Assembly (NCBI GenBank): GCA_934555825.1
Contig: CAKTFJ010000003.1
Location: 232,968-296,967, forward strand
DNA from: an uncultured Hyphomicrobium sp.
GTDB taxonomy: Bacteria; Pseudomonadota; Alphaproteobacteria; Rhizobiales; Hyphomicrobiaceae
Length of the DNA stretch: 64,000 nt
Direction of reading: 5' to 3'
The notes below the pieces were generated by a model. The model did not search any database, was not told the origin of the DNA, and saw only the letters and a program-made list of their open reading frames with translations. The position numbers and the translations under genes are program-made. The first letter of the stretch is position 1, and each line of letters starts with the position of its first letter. Of the stretch, positions 44,931 to 53,909 are shown one piece after another.

Positions 44931-46955
44931 ATGGCACTCGGGGATGATCTGACACGGACCGGCGCACGTACTGCCCTGAGAGACATGAGACCCAAAAATA
45001 TCGCGACATCGTCGGCGAGCCGCAGCGAGCGCCCGGATTTGCTCGGCCTTTCGGCCGATACGAGCCACTGGACCGTTTTCCGAAGCTTGCTTCCGTTCAT
45101 CTGGCCGGCCGGCCGGCCGGATCTGCGGTTGGAAGTCGTCGGCGCGCTCGTCGTGCTGGTGATCGCCAAGCTGGTGACTGTTGCGGTCCCTGTCGCCTTC
45201 AAGACCGTGACGGACTGGCTCGCGACCGATATGACCGCCGCGGAAGCCGCCGTGAAGGGCCTCGTCCTCGGCGTCTCGATGCTGATTGTTGCCTACGGCG
45301 TAGGCCGCGTCTTGATGATGGCACTCAACCAGGTGCGGGACGTGCTCTTCACGCGCGTTGGCCAGCACGCCATCCGCGAGCTTAACAACCGTACCTTCCG
45401 CCACCTGCACAAGCTCTCGCTGCGTTTCCACCTGGATCGGCGCACGGGCGGTCTTTCTCGTGTGATCGAGCGTGGTACGCGCGGCATCGATCTCATCATC
45501 CGCATGGGTGTGATGCAGCTTGCGCCGACCGTCATCGAGCTTGTGCTCGTCTCTGTGCTGCTCGTCTACTACTTCGACTGGAGCTACGTGCTGATCCTGT
45601 TCGCCACCGTGGCGGTCTACATGTGGTACACGTTCGTCGCGTCCGAACGGCGCATCGCTATCCGCCGCGAGATGAACGAGAGCGACACTGAAGCCAACAC
45701 CAAGGCCATCGACAGCCTTCTGAATTTCGAGACTGTTAAATACTTCGGCAACGAGGACGCGGAAGCGCGCCGCTACGATGCCTCGATGGCGCGCTACGAA
45801 AAGGCGGCCGTCAAAACTTATTACTCGCTCGGCATGTTGAATGCCGGCCAGGCCGCCATCTACACCGTCGGCATGACGCTCGTGATGTGGCTCGCCGCGA
45901 CGGGCGTGATGGCGGGAACGCATACGGTGGGCGACTTCGTGCTCATCAACGCCTTGATGATCCAGCTTTCGATGCCGCTCAACTTCCTCGGCATGGTTTA
46001 CCGCGAGATCAAGCAGGGCCTCGTGGATCTTGAGACGATGTTCGCGCTACTGGCCGAAAAGCCGGAGGTGGAGGATCGGCCCGGCGCGAAGCCGCTCGTC
46101 GTCCGCGAGGGCACGGTGCGCTTCGACAACGTTTCGTTCTCCTACGACGGCGACCGGCAAATTCTGCACGACATTTCGTTCGAGGTGCCCGCCGGCAAGA
46201 TGATTGCCATCGTCGGCCCGTCGGGTGCGGGCAAATCGACGATCTCGCGCATTCTGTTCCGTTTCTACGACATCGACCGGGGTGCCGTGACGATCGACGG
46301 CCAGGACATACGCGATGTGACGCAAGCCTCGCTCCGCGCAGCCATCGGCGTCGTGCCGCAGGATACCGTGCTCTTCAACGACACGATCCTCTACAACATT
46401 CGCTATGGCCGCCCCGAGGCGAGCGACGAGGAGGTGTATGCTGCAGCCCGCCTGGCCCAGATCGACAAATTCATTGCGACCCTTCCTCAAGGGTACGCGA
46501 CGATGGTGGGTGAGCGGGGGCTAAAGCTTTCGGGCGGCGAGAAGCAGCGTGTCGCGATTGCGCGCACGATCCTCAAGGGCCCGCCGATCCTGATGCTGGA
46601 CGAGGCGACAAGCGCACTCGACAGTCACACCGAAAAGGAAATTCAGGATGCGCTCGACCGGGTCGCCGCCGACCGCACGACGCTTGTCATCGCGCATCGC
46701 CTCTCGACCATCGTCCACGCCGACGCGATCCTCGTGCTCGACAAGGGGCGGCTCGTGGAGCAGGGCACGCACGCAGAATTGATTGCGAAAGAAGGGCTCT
46801 ATGCAAGCCTGTGGAGCCGCCAGCGGCAAGCGGAGCGCGCTCGCGAGGAACTCGCGGCCGCGCTCGAATCTGCCGGTCCATCCGCTTCGCCAGAGCCGCC
46901 CATCGCCTACCCGAGGCCCGGTCCGAACTTCGATCCCGAGCGCCCGTACGATTAA
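44931..46955 (+). CDS. ABC exporter of the Atm1/HMT1 type
   Basis: Half-transporter of 674 residues: an N-terminal soluble tail, six membrane helices (about 55-350) and an ATPase domain with Walker A GPSGAGKST, signature LSGGEKQR, Walker B ILMLDEATSALD and H-loop AHRLS. The membrane domain matches the Atm1 family (NRTFRHLHKLSLRFHLDRRTGGLSRVIERGTRGID), which exports glutathione-linked sulfur or metal compounds. It starts 78 bases after the coiled-coil gene. Mitochondrial and bacterial Atm1 proteins link to Fe-S metabolism and metal resistance; the role here is inferred only. Start may instead be the Met at 44985. Confidence 0.93.
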   Translation: MALGDDLTRTGARTALRDMRPKNIATSSASRSERPDLLGLSADTSHWTVFRSLLPFIWPAGRPDLRLEVVGALVVLVIAKLVTVAVPVAFKTVTDWLATDMTAAEAAVKGLVLGVSMLIVAYGVGRVLMMALNQVRDVLFTRVGQHAIRELNNRTFRHLHKLSLRFHLDRRTGGLSRVIERGTRGIDLIIRMGVMQLAPTVIELVLVSVLLVYYFDWSYVLILFATVAVYMWYTFVASERRIAIRREMNESDTEANTKAIDSLLNFETVKYFGNEDAEARRYDASMARYEKAAVKTYYSLGMLNAGQAAIYTVGMTLVMWLAATGVMAGTHTVGDFVLINALMIQLSMPLNFLGMVYREIKQGLVDLETMFALLAEKPEVEDRPGAKPLVVREGTVRFDNVSFSYDGDRQILHDISFEVPAGKMIAIVGPSGAGKSTISRILFRFYDIDRGAVTIDGQDIRDVTQASLRAAIGVVPQDTVLFNDTILYNIRYGRPEASDEEVYAAARLAQIDKFIATLPQGYATMVGERGLKLSGGEKQRVAIARTILKGPPILMLDEATSALDSHTEKEIQDALDRVAADRTTLVIAHRLSTIVHADAILVLDKGRLVEQGTHAELIAKEGLYASLWSRQRQAERAREELAAALESAGPSASPEPPIAYPRPGPNFDPERPYD

Positions 46956-46995
46956 GGGCGATGCGCGCCCAATCTAAGAGCTTCACGAACACGAA

Positions 46996-47028
46996 CGGCC
47001 CGCCGAGGTCGGAGACTTCGGCGGGCCG
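46996..47028. terminator. Hairpin between convergent ABC exporter and pseudoazurin genes
   Basis: A 14-pair stem (CGGCCCGCCGAGGT with its complement, one G-U) and a 5-base loop between two converging genes. It lacks a good T run on either side, so it may act weakly or by blocking read-through. Confidence 0.55.
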
Positions 47029-47051
47029 TCGTTGCGGTGCGGGAACACGTC

Positions 47052-47510
47052 TTACTGGGCAGCAAGCTGCGCCTTGAATTCCTCGAAGCGCTTGGTGGAT
47101 TCCTTGCCCTTGGGCTTGTACGTGTCGAGCTGATCCTTGTTGGGATGCTCGTCGCCGGCCACGATCATCGCGATCATGCCCATCGTGTAGTGCGGCATGC
47201 ACTTGATTCCGTAGATGCCCGGCTTGTCGATCGTGATCGTGATTTCTTCGTTGAGCTTGCCCTTGAACGTCGGAACGCCTTCCGGCCAAAGCTCGGGGAT
47301 CGACTCGGCGTTGTGGGGCATCTCCGCGAGAATGAACTTCACGGTATCGCCAACATTTGCCTTGATGAAGTCCGGCTGGAACAGCATGCGCTTGCCTTCG
47401 CCGTCGCTATTGAGCATCTTGACTTCGATTTCCGCAGCCGAGGCGGACCCGGCAAGTGCGCCGAGAATAAGAACGGACGTGGCGGCAAGGCGGCTGAAGC
47501 GATTAAACAT
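47052..47510 (-). CDS. Pseudoazurin (type I copper protein)
   Basis: Periplasmic blue copper protein that carries electrons, commonly to copper nitrite reductase. The 152-residue precursor has a signal peptide (SRLAATSVLILGALAGSASA-A) and the copper ligands His in EMPHNAES and Cys, His and Met in GIKCMPHYTMGM. The spacing and the C-terminal extension fit pseudoazurin rather than amicyanin. AAGGGAG lies before the ATG. No nitrite reductase lies in the window. A candidate promoter is listed separately. Confidence 0.94.
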   Translation of the reverse strand: MFNRFSRLAATSVLILGALAGSASAAEIEVKMLNSDGEGKRMLFQPDFIKANVGDTVKFILAEMPHNAESIPELWPEGVPTFKGKLNEEITITIDKPGIYGIKCMPHYTMGMIAMIVAGDEHPNKDQLDTYKPKGKESTKRFEEFKAQLAAQ

Positions 47511-47545
47511 GGGCTCTCCCTTGGGTGTTTTTTAACTTGACGGAA

Positions 47546-47574
47546 AAAGTATGGAATCTAGGCGTGCTTGTCAA
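47546..47574 (-). promoter_or_regulatory. Candidate pseudoazurin promoter
   Basis: Minus-strand TTGACA (47574-47569) and TACTTT (47551-47546) are spaced 17 bases apart, about 30 bases before the ATG from the predicted start. The -35 box is perfect, the -10 box weak. No clear FNR-type palindrome is seen. Confidence 0.4.
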
Positions 47575-47597
47575 ACGCTGCGCCGCGTGACGTTCCG

Positions 47598-48524
47598 TCA
47601 CGCCTGGATGGCGGTGGCAGGGAAGCCCTGGAGATAAAGCAGCGCGGTGAGGTCGGCGTGCGCAATGACGGCGCCGGACGCATATGAGCGGGCCGCGGCA
47701 GCCAGGATCGGCTTGGCGCGGAATGCGACGCCAAGCCCCGCAGTACGCAACATGACGAGGTCGTTGGCGCCGTCTCCCACAGCCAACGTTTCGGAAAGAT
47801 CGAGCCCGTGTTCCGCCGCGAGGTGGGCGAGCGCATCCGCCTTGCCCTGAGGCCCGACGATGGGCTGCCTGACATCGCCCGTGAGCTTGCCGTTCTCGAT
47901 CACGAGTTCGTTCGCGACGACCGTATCGAAGCCCAGGCGGCGCGCGATGGGCTCGGCGAAGTGTGTGAAGCCGCCTGAGACGAGCGCACATTTTGCTCCG
48001 CTTGCTCGCATCGTCCGGAGCAGCGTGGTCGCGCCGGGCATGAGAGTTGCGCGGCTGAGAATGTCGTCGAGCTTGTTGGCCGCGAACCCTTTGAACAAGG
48101 CCACGCGCTGGACGAGAGCGCCCTCGAAGTCGATCTCGCCGCGCATCGCGGCCCCCGTAATGGCGGCGATCTCGGCGCGGCACCCGACCATCTCGGCCAT
48201 CTCGTCGATAAGCTCTTCACGGATAATCGTGCTTTCCATGTCTGCGCAAAGCAAACGCTTACGGCGCGAAGTCTTCGGCGCGGACACGATATTGACGTCG
48301 ACCGCAGCGGTGCCGGCTGCTGTCTCCGCAAGGCGTTGCGCGTCGGTGGCTTCGCTACGATCGAGGTTGACGTCGATCTCCCAAGCCGCGCCCGGTGCAA
48401 GCCAGACGCCCTCCGCACCGGCACCCGAAAGCGCGGCGCAGACGTTGTCGACGATGCCTTGGGTCAGATCGCCGGAAGAGGGCGCGGCCGTCAGAACGAG
48501 AGTGTCGATGAGACGCGAGGACAT
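47598..48524 (-). CDS. serB: Phosphoserine phosphatase
   Basis: HAD-family enzyme for the last step of serine synthesis. The 308-residue product has an N-terminal ACT-like region, motif I DMEST, GFTHF (motif II region), the Lys of GKADALA and motif III VGDGANDLVML. Motif I normally reads DxDST; here the second Asp is Glu (codon GAA). The nucleophile is kept, so activity is likely but possibly altered. It lies near miaA, its usual divergent neighbour, with one extra gene between. Serine made here feeds epsC and cysteine synthesis. Confidence 0.92.
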   Translation of the reverse strand: MSSRLIDTLVLTAAPSSGDLTQGIVDNVCAALSGAGAEGVWLAPGAAWEIDVNLDRSEATDAQRLAETAAGTAAVDVNIVSAPKTSRRKRLLCADMESTIIREELIDEMAEMVGCRAEIAAITGAAMRGEIDFEGALVQRVALFKGFAANKLDDILSRATLMPGATTLLRTMRASGAKCALVSGGFTHFAEPIARRLGFDTVVANELVIENGKLTGDVRQPIVGPQGKADALAHLAAEHGLDLSETLAVGDGANDLVMLRTAGLGVAFRAKPILAAAARSYASGAVIAHADLTALLYLQGFPATAIQA

Positions 48525-48571
48525 GTGCGTTGAGTCCGGGTCCGTCTGCGGTTCACGATGAAGGGGGGAGG

Positions 48572-50119
48572 CTATGTGTCGATCCGCTTAAGATCCATCT
48601 CTCTCAATCGGGCGTCCTGTTCCACCGTATAGACGATGCCAGCATTGCGATACGCGCTCTCGACAGATTGCTTGTAAGCCGAGTCGATGACAACGGATCG
48701 CTCCATCAACCCGACGCGATAGCGCTCCTCCGCGTCGGGACTGCCAAGGTAGACCCACACGCGTCCATCGATGCCGGGGAACTGGTCGGTGATGTCGCAA
48801 CGACAATAATTTCTCTCGCGCTTGTCGAGGACGGCGAGCACGGATTCGTCAATGTCGAACAGCACTCCGGCCACTTCCGGCGGAGGCGCACCTGCCGGCA
48901 CATCCGTCTTTCGCACCCGTTCGATGTTGAGAAAGGCGACGTAGACATCCGGATTCGTGCCGCTCGAGCGGTCGATGTAGTATTTGTACTCCGGCACGAT
49001 GTCCCGGTTGTCCATGGCCACGCTCCACGAGCGCCGCCATCCGGTAATCGTCACATAGCGATAGTCGCCGAGGGCGAGCCCGTGCTCGTTGAGGAACTCG
49101 CTGAGCCGCCCCACGTCGACGAGCGATCCGTAGCCGAAGATCATTTGGCGCGTGGATTTCGGCGTGTTCACGGGGCGAGCCTCGTCGAACTCTTTCCAGC
49201 CCTCCCAATCTTCCGAGCGCCCGCCGGCCTGTCTCGGCTTCGAGCCGGGCTGCACCATGATGTCATGGAAGTCGCCGAATTCGTACTCACGCGCGGGCTC
49301 CTCTCCGCTGAGCTGAAACCAATGGGTATCAACGAACTCGCTGCCGAGGCTCGGAACGCGTCCACGTGCGATGACCACCAGAAACGCTTCTCCCTTGTCG
49401 GCGTTCATTCCCATGGGGGTAATCGAATGTCCCTGGATGCGCCGAAGAAACACGTTCGTCCCGCTCCCGCAGACGTCGCCGGGCTCAAGCGCGATCGGCA
49501 GGCTATAGGGTACGTGTTTGATTGAAATCGGCCAGTCCTTCTTTGCGTCGAGCGCGATGCGGGCATTGCTCACGAACGGGACGACCTTGAGGGTCTGCTG
49601 CACCGCAGGCATGCTTGGATCTGCCGGGCGGGCATCGGCGAGCGTGGGAGTCCGCACGAAAGCTTCGAAGGTGAGGTCGACGAGTTCGGCAGCAGTGGCA
49701 TTGTAAAGCCGGATCAATAGCTCCCAGTCGCCTTTTGCGTTGCGCCGGACGAATAAGCGCTTTCGGAAAACGAACAGCTTCTGGGGCACGAGCAGCTTGA
49801 ACACGACGACGCCGAGCAGCACGGCGTGCAAAAGCATTCTGATGACGCCGGCGAGGATCGGAACCCACCAGATGCCGAGCGGTTCCTCCCGGTCGAAGAG
49901 TTCCTCCGCACCGACGAAGAAGCCGCCGAAATAAACCCAATCGCGAAGAAATGCGTCGAGTGTGGACGGCCGCTCCAGCGCGGCGAGCATCGCAGCCGAC
50001 ACGACGATGAGCCCCACAAAGGCGAGCAGCAGCACCCACACCGGCGTTCGAGCCGCAAGCGCCGTGATGCGCTTCCTTTTGAAGGGATGCAGGCGTGAGA
50101 ATACGTGTAAGAGTGCCAC
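48572..50119 (-). CDS. Membrane protein with ion-channel-like N-terminus fused to gamma-glutamylcyclotransferase-like domain
   Basis: A 515-residue product with two unlike parts. The N-terminus has a membrane helix (PVWVLLLAFVGLIVVSAAML), a re-entrant-looking segment (FLRDWVYFGGFFVGAEELF) and a second helix (WWVPILAGVIRMLLHAVLLGVVVF). It continues into FRKRLFVRR...LLIRLYNAT, which recalls Kir-type potassium channels, though no TxGYG selectivity filter is present. The C-terminus (about 335-515) has the gamma-glutamylcyclotransferase fold motif IFGYGSLV, with the acidic KRERNYCRCDI helix. The GTG start has GGAGCA 6 bases upstream. I have not seen this pairing described. It is inserted between serB and miaA. 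Confidence 0.75.
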   Translation of the reverse strand: MALLHVFSRLHPFKRKRITALAARTPVWVLLLAFVGLIVVSAAMLAALERPSTLDAFLRDWVYFGGFFVGAEELFDREEPLGIWWVPILAGVIRMLLHAVLLGVVVFKLLVPQKLFVFRKRLFVRRNAKGDWELLIRLYNATAAELVDLTFEAFVRTPTLADARPADPSMPAVQQTLKVVPFVSNARIALDAKKDWPISIKHVPYSLPIALEPGDVCGSGTNVFLRRIQGHSITPMGMNADKGEAFLVVIARGRVPSLGSEFVDTHWFQLSGEEPAREYEFGDFHDIMVQPGSKPRQAGGRSEDWEGWKEFDEARPVNTPKSTRQMIFGYGSLVDVGRLSEFLNEHGLALGDYRYVTITGWRRSWSVAMDNRDIVPEYKYYIDRSSGTNPDVYVAFLNIERVRKTDVPAGAPPPEVAGVLFDIDESVLAVLDKRERNYCRCDITDQFPGIDGRVWVYLGSPDAEERYRVGLMERSVVIDSAYKQSVESAYRNAGIVYTVEQDARLREMDLKRIDT

Positions 50120-50181
50120 CGAGTGCTCCAGTCGGCGAAGGGAGGGATGCTGACGCGACGCCCCGCTGTGAAGAAGAAGCC

Positions 50182-51108
50182 ATGAACAAAACCGTCGCCA
50201 TACTGATTGCAGGGCCGACCGCCTCCGGCAAGTCCGCGCTTGCCCATGCGCTGGCCGAGCGCCTGTCGGGCACCGTGATCAATGCGGATTCGATGCAGGT
50301 CTACCGTGAGCTGCGCATCCTGACGGCGCGGCCGTCGGAGGCAGAGACGGCTGCTGTGCCCTATCGCCTTTATGGGCATGTGCCGGGGCACGAAGCCTAT
50401 TCCGCCGCGCGCTATGCGGATGAGGCGCGGAGCGCCATCGCCGAAGCGCAGGCGGCAGGCCGGATTCCTGTCGTGGTCGGCGGGACGGGGCTTTACTTCA
50501 AAGCTTTGCTCGAAGGTCTTTCGCCGATTCCGCCAATCCCGCCGGACATCCGCACGCGCTGGCGCGACGCGGCCGCCGAGCAGGGCGCAGCCGCGCTTCA
50601 TGCTGTCCTGGCCAAGCGGGATCCAGTCATGGCCGCGCGCCTCCGCCCGAGCGACCCGCAGCGTATCGTGCGCGCGCTGGAAGTTTTGGAGGCGACCGGC
50701 ATTTCGCTCGCGACGTGGCAGGAGATGCCCGGCGAGCCTGTCATACAACTCGATGAAGCGCTGCCGCTCGTCGTCTCGCCCCCGCGTGAGGTGCTGCGAC
50801 AACGGATCGACGCGCGCTTCGACGCCATGATCGAAGAGGGTGCGACCGAAGAAGTTCGCGCGCTCGCGCGTCTCGGGCTCGACCCGGATCTGCCGCTCAT
50901 GAGGGCGCTCGGCGTGCGTCCGCTGATGGACATGCTGGCGGGGCGGGTAAGCGCGATAGATGCGGTCGAGGGCGCCAAGGCCGAGACCCGGCAATATGCA
51001 AAACGGCAGGTTACATGGCTCAGAAGTAATATGAGTGCGTGGAAATGGCAAAACACGCAAGATATGGAAAGTTTGTCGCGCCATTTCTGCGATATTATTA
51101 AAGCTTGA
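50182..51108 (+). CDS. miaA: tRNA dimethylallyltransferase
   Basis: Adds an isopentenyl group to adenosine 37 of tRNAs reading UNN codons. The 308-residue product has the P-loop GPTASGKS, NADSMQVYRELRILTARPS, VVGGTGLYFKALLEGL and the C-terminal RQYAKRQVTWLRS motif. The start with AAGAAGAAG upstream is better than the frame opening at 50095. It uses dimethylallyl diphosphate from the MEP pathway (dxr in this window). Confidence 0.95.
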   Translation: MNKTVAILIAGPTASGKSALAHALAERLSGTVINADSMQVYRELRILTARPSEAETAAVPYRLYGHVPGHEAYSAARYADEARSAIAEAQAAGRIPVVVGGTGLYFKALLEGLSPIPPIPPDIRTRWRDAAAEQGAAALHAVLAKRDPVMAARLRPSDPQRIVRALEVLEATGISLATWQEMPGEPVIQLDEALPLVVSPPREVLRQRIDARFDAMIEEGATEEVRALARLGLDPDLPLMRALGVRPLMDMLAGRVSAIDAVEGAKAETRQYAKRQVTWLRSNMSAWKWQNTQDMESLSRHFCDIIKA

Positions 51109-51187
51109 GCCTTGACCCCATCTCTCCGGGCACTTAGGTTTCGGCCCCATAGCGGGGTTTCCCTTAGAGCATAGGGTGAGAGAGTTC

Positions 51188-52954
51188 ATGGCACGGACGA
51201 TGACGGGCGCCGAAATGGTCATCAAGGCGCTCCAGGATCAGGGCGTCGAGCACATCTTCGGCTATCCCGGCGGCGCAGTGCTGCCGATCTACGACGAGCT
51301 GTTCCAGCAGGATAAGGTGCGCCACATCCTGGTTCGCCAGGAGGGCGGCGCCGTACACGCGGCCGAGGGCTACGCGCGCTCGACGGGCAAGGTCGGCGTG
51401 GTGCTGGTCACCTCCGGCCCTGGCGCGACCAATGCCGTCACCGGCCTTACCGACGCGCTCATGGACTCCATCCCGCTGGTCTGCATCACCGGCCAGGTGC
51501 CGACGCACCTCATCGGCAACGACGCATTCCAGGAGTGCGACACGGTCGGCATCACGCGCCCCTGCACGAAGCACAATTGGCTCGTGAAGAACGTGAACGA
51601 CTTGGCGCGCGTTCTGCACGAAGCGTTCTACATCGCGAAGGCTGGCCGCCCGGGTCCCGTCGTGGTCGACATCCCGAAGGACATCCAGTTCGCAACCGGC
51701 AACTACGTTGGCCCGTCGAACATTGCGCACAAGACCTACAAGCCGCGCGTGAAGCCGGAAGCCGCCCTCGTGCGCGATGCAGTGGATCTTATGGCGTCTG
51801 CCAAGCGCCCCGTGTTCTACACGGGCGGCGGCGTCATCAACGCGGGCCCGAAGGCAAGTCAGCTCCTGCGCGAGTTGGTGCGTCTCACGGGCTATCCGAT
51901 CACGTCCACGCTCATGGGTCTCGGCGCTTATCCCGCGTCCGACAAGCAGTGGCTTGGCATGCTGGGCATGCATGGCACGTACGAGGCCAACCTCGCCATG
52001 CATGACTGCGATGTGATGATCAACATCGGTGCGCGCTTCGACGACCGCATCACAGGCCGCATCGATGCTTTCTCGCCGGGCTCGCGCAAGATTCACGTCG
52101 ATATCGATCCGTCCTCGATCAACAAGAACGTCCGCGTCGATCTCCCGATCATCGGCGACTGCGCCTACGTGCTCGAAGAGATGCTGCGCGTGTGGAAGGC
52201 GAAGGCGCCGCAGATCGACAAGAACGCGCTTAAGTCATGGTGGAAAGAGATCGACGGTTGGCGTGCGAAGAAGTCGCTCAGCTACGCCAACTCCAAGGAC
52301 TACATCATGCCGCAGTACGCCCTTGAGCGTCTGCACGAGCTGACTAAGGACCGCGATGTCTACTTCACGACGGAGGTCGGCCAGCATCAGATGTGGGCCG
52401 CTCAGTTCCTTCACTTCGAGGAGCCGAACCGCTGGATGACATCCGGCGGGCTCGGCACCATGGGCTACGGCCTTCCGGCGGCCATCGGTGCGCAGCTCGC
52501 GCATCCGAAGTCGCTCGTCATCGACGTCGCGGGTGATGCGTCCATCCTGATGAACATCCAGGAATGCTCGACCGCCGTGCAGTATCGCCTGCCGGTCAAG
52601 GTGTTCATCCTCAACAACGAGTACATGGGCATGGTGCGCCAGTGGCAGCAGCTCTTGCACGGCAACCGTTTGTCGGAGAGCTACACCGAGGCGCTGCCCG
52701 ATTTCGTGAAGCTCGCCGAAGCCTACGGTTGGAAGGGAATGCGCTGCGATCATCCCGCGGACCTCGACGATGCGATCCGCGACATGATCAACTGCAAGGA
52801 GCCTGTGATCTTCGATTGCCGCGTCGCCAAGCTCGCGAACTGCTTCCCGATGATCCCATCCGGCAAGGCGCATAACGAGATGCTCCTCGGCGAGAACGTG
52901 TCCGACGAGGAAGTGTCGAAGGCCATCGGCAAGGAAGGCAAGGTGCTGGTGTGA
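51188..52954 (+). CDS. ilvB: Acetolactate synthase, large (catalytic) subunit
   Basis: ThDP/FAD enzyme starting branched-chain amino acid synthesis from pyruvate. The 588-residue product has FGYPGGAVLPIYDEL, the catalytic Glu in RQEGGAVHAAEGYAR, the middle domain with GLGAYPASDKQWLGMLGMHG and the ThDP domain VAGDASILMNIQE...NNEYMGMVRQWQ. The GTG at 51176 lengthens the frame by four residues; I use the ATG at 51188. The stop overlaps the next gene by four bases. The regulatory subunit ilvH lies 950 bases downstream. Confidence 0.96.
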   Translation: MARTMTGAEMVIKALQDQGVEHIFGYPGGAVLPIYDELFQQDKVRHILVRQEGGAVHAAEGYARSTGKVGVVLVTSGPGATNAVTGLTDALMDSIPLVCITGQVPTHLIGNDAFQECDTVGITRPCTKHNWLVKNVNDLARVLHEAFYIAKAGRPGPVVVDIPKDIQFATGNYVGPSNIAHKTYKPRVKPEAALVRDAVDLMASAKRPVFYTGGGVINAGPKASQLLRELVRLTGYPITSTLMGLGAYPASDKQWLGMLGMHGTYEANLAMHDCDVMINIGARFDDRITGRIDAFSPGSRKIHVDIDPSSINKNVRVDLPIIGDCAYVLEEMLRVWKAKAPQIDKNALKSWWKEIDGWRAKKSLSYANSKDYIMPQYALERLHELTKDRDVYFTTEVGQHQMWAAQFLHFEEPNRWMTSGGLGTMGYGLPAAIGAQLAHPKSLVIDVAGDASILMNIQECSTAVQYRLPVKVFILNNEYMGMVRQWQQLLHGNRLSESYTEALPDFVKLAEAYGWKGMRCDHPADLDDAIRDMINCKEPVIFDCRVAKLANCFPMIPSGKAHNEMLLGENVSDEEVSKAIGKEGKVLV

Positions 52955-53355
52955 GCCCGTCCTCGCATCCTGCTGAGCCCGGTATCGCGTATGGAGGGCG
53001 GCGCTTTGCGTCGGTCTCCAACGCGCCGGGCGGCGATGTGGGAGCGGAGACGACGTTCGATTATGGCCAGGATGGCGATCTCGTCTGGGCGAGCTACGCG
53101 GGCGGCACCGTACGATACGGAACGTTGATTGCGCGACGTTTGGACGACGGAACGCTGGACGCACGCTATCAGCATCTGACCATAGCCGGCGACCTCAAAA
53201 CCGGCATCTGCCGAACGACGCCCGAGGTTCTGCCCGATGGCCGCCTGCGGCTGCACGAAGCGTGGCAGTGGACGAGCGGGGACGGTGCCCGCGGCAGCTC
53301 CGTCGTCGAGGAGGTGCAAAGCGACCTTGGGGCCGGGCGCAGAGGAGCAGCGTGA
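52951..53355 (+). CDS. Small conserved protein annotated elsewhere as N-acetylglutamate synthase-like
   Basis: A 134-residue soluble protein of repeated short strands: RRFASVSNAPGGDVGAETTF, GDLVWASYAGGTVRYGTLIA, DARYQHLT, EVLPDGRLRLHEAWQWTSGDG. It matches small proteins often labelled n-acetylglutamate synthase, but it lacks the GNAT and kinase domains of true NAGS and I regard the label as doubtful. Its GTG start overlaps the ilvB stop (GTGA) and its stop overlaps the next ATG (TGATG), so it is translated as part of the ilv operon. Confidence 0.75.
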   Translation: MSPSSHPAEPGIAYGGRRFASVSNAPGGDVGAETTFDYGQDGDLVWASYAGGTVRYGTLIARRLDDGTLDARYQHLTIAGDLKTGICRTTPEVLPDGRLRLHEAWQWTSGDGARGSSVVEEVQSDLGAGRRGAA

Positions 53356-53909
53356 TGAAGGGACGGCCCGGATCGGCACACCTCTCGGCACGCCTCGTGC
53401 GGTTTGCCTCGTGCGTGCTCGCTGCCACGTTGATGGTCGCGACAGCGCCCGACACGGCGCGCTCGGACGAAACGCCGGCATGGGATCAGGTGGAGACCAT
53501 TCGCGGAGCGGCCGAACGGCTAGGGCGTCTCCATCGCGCCCAGGGCGCCAAGGCGGCATACGACCTGATCGACGCGTGCTACCGCACCCACAGCCTCTCT
53601 TCCACGTATGGCGAGGGGTACGAGATCTGCATCGTCCAGGATTACCTGGAAACGCGCACGCTGATGAAGGTCTACGCGCGCATGCCGCCCGAGATGCTCG
53701 AAAAACTCGGCGTCCCGTCGCCGCAGGATCTGGCGCGCGGCATGACGGAGCGGATTGCGCACGGGTTCGGGCAGTATGGCAAATCCCAGGCCTATGCCGA
53801 TAACCTGAAAAAGCTGGCCGACCAGCACGGAGCCCCGATTTTCCTCGCGCTCGTTTTTCCCGAGTCCGCGGACAGCATGCAAGGACAAGAGAAGAGCAAG
53901 TCCAAATGA
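53355..53909 (+). CDS. Exported hypothetical protein in the ilv operon
   Basis: A 184-residue product with a signal peptide (FASCVLAATLMVATAPDTARS). The mature part is helical with DACYRTHSLSSTYGEGYEICIVQDYLETRT, a conserved-looking Cys pair, and a Lys/Ser-rich end. No family recognised. AGAGGAG precedes the ATG. It overlaps the previous gene by one base and ilvH by four (ATGA), so it is coupled on both sides. Confidence 0.7.
   Translation: MKGRPGSAHLSARLVRFASCVLAATLMVATAPDTARSDETPAWDQVETIRGAAERLGRLHRAQGAKAAYDLIDACYRTHSLSSTYGEGYEICIVQDYLETRTLMKVYARMPPEMLEKLGVPSPQDLARGMTERIAHGFGQYGKSQAYADNLKKLADQHGAPIFLALVFPESADSMQGQEKSKSK

Noticed and set aside
49714..51225. 503-codon minus-strand frame
   Set aside because: It runs antisense to miaA and out of frame with the membrane/cyclotransferase fusion; both true genes have good motifs.
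52951..53355. True N-acetylglutamate synthase
   Set aside because: The protein is only 134 residues and lacks both the acetyltransferase and amino-acid-kinase motifs; the name used in databases appears to be an over-annotation.
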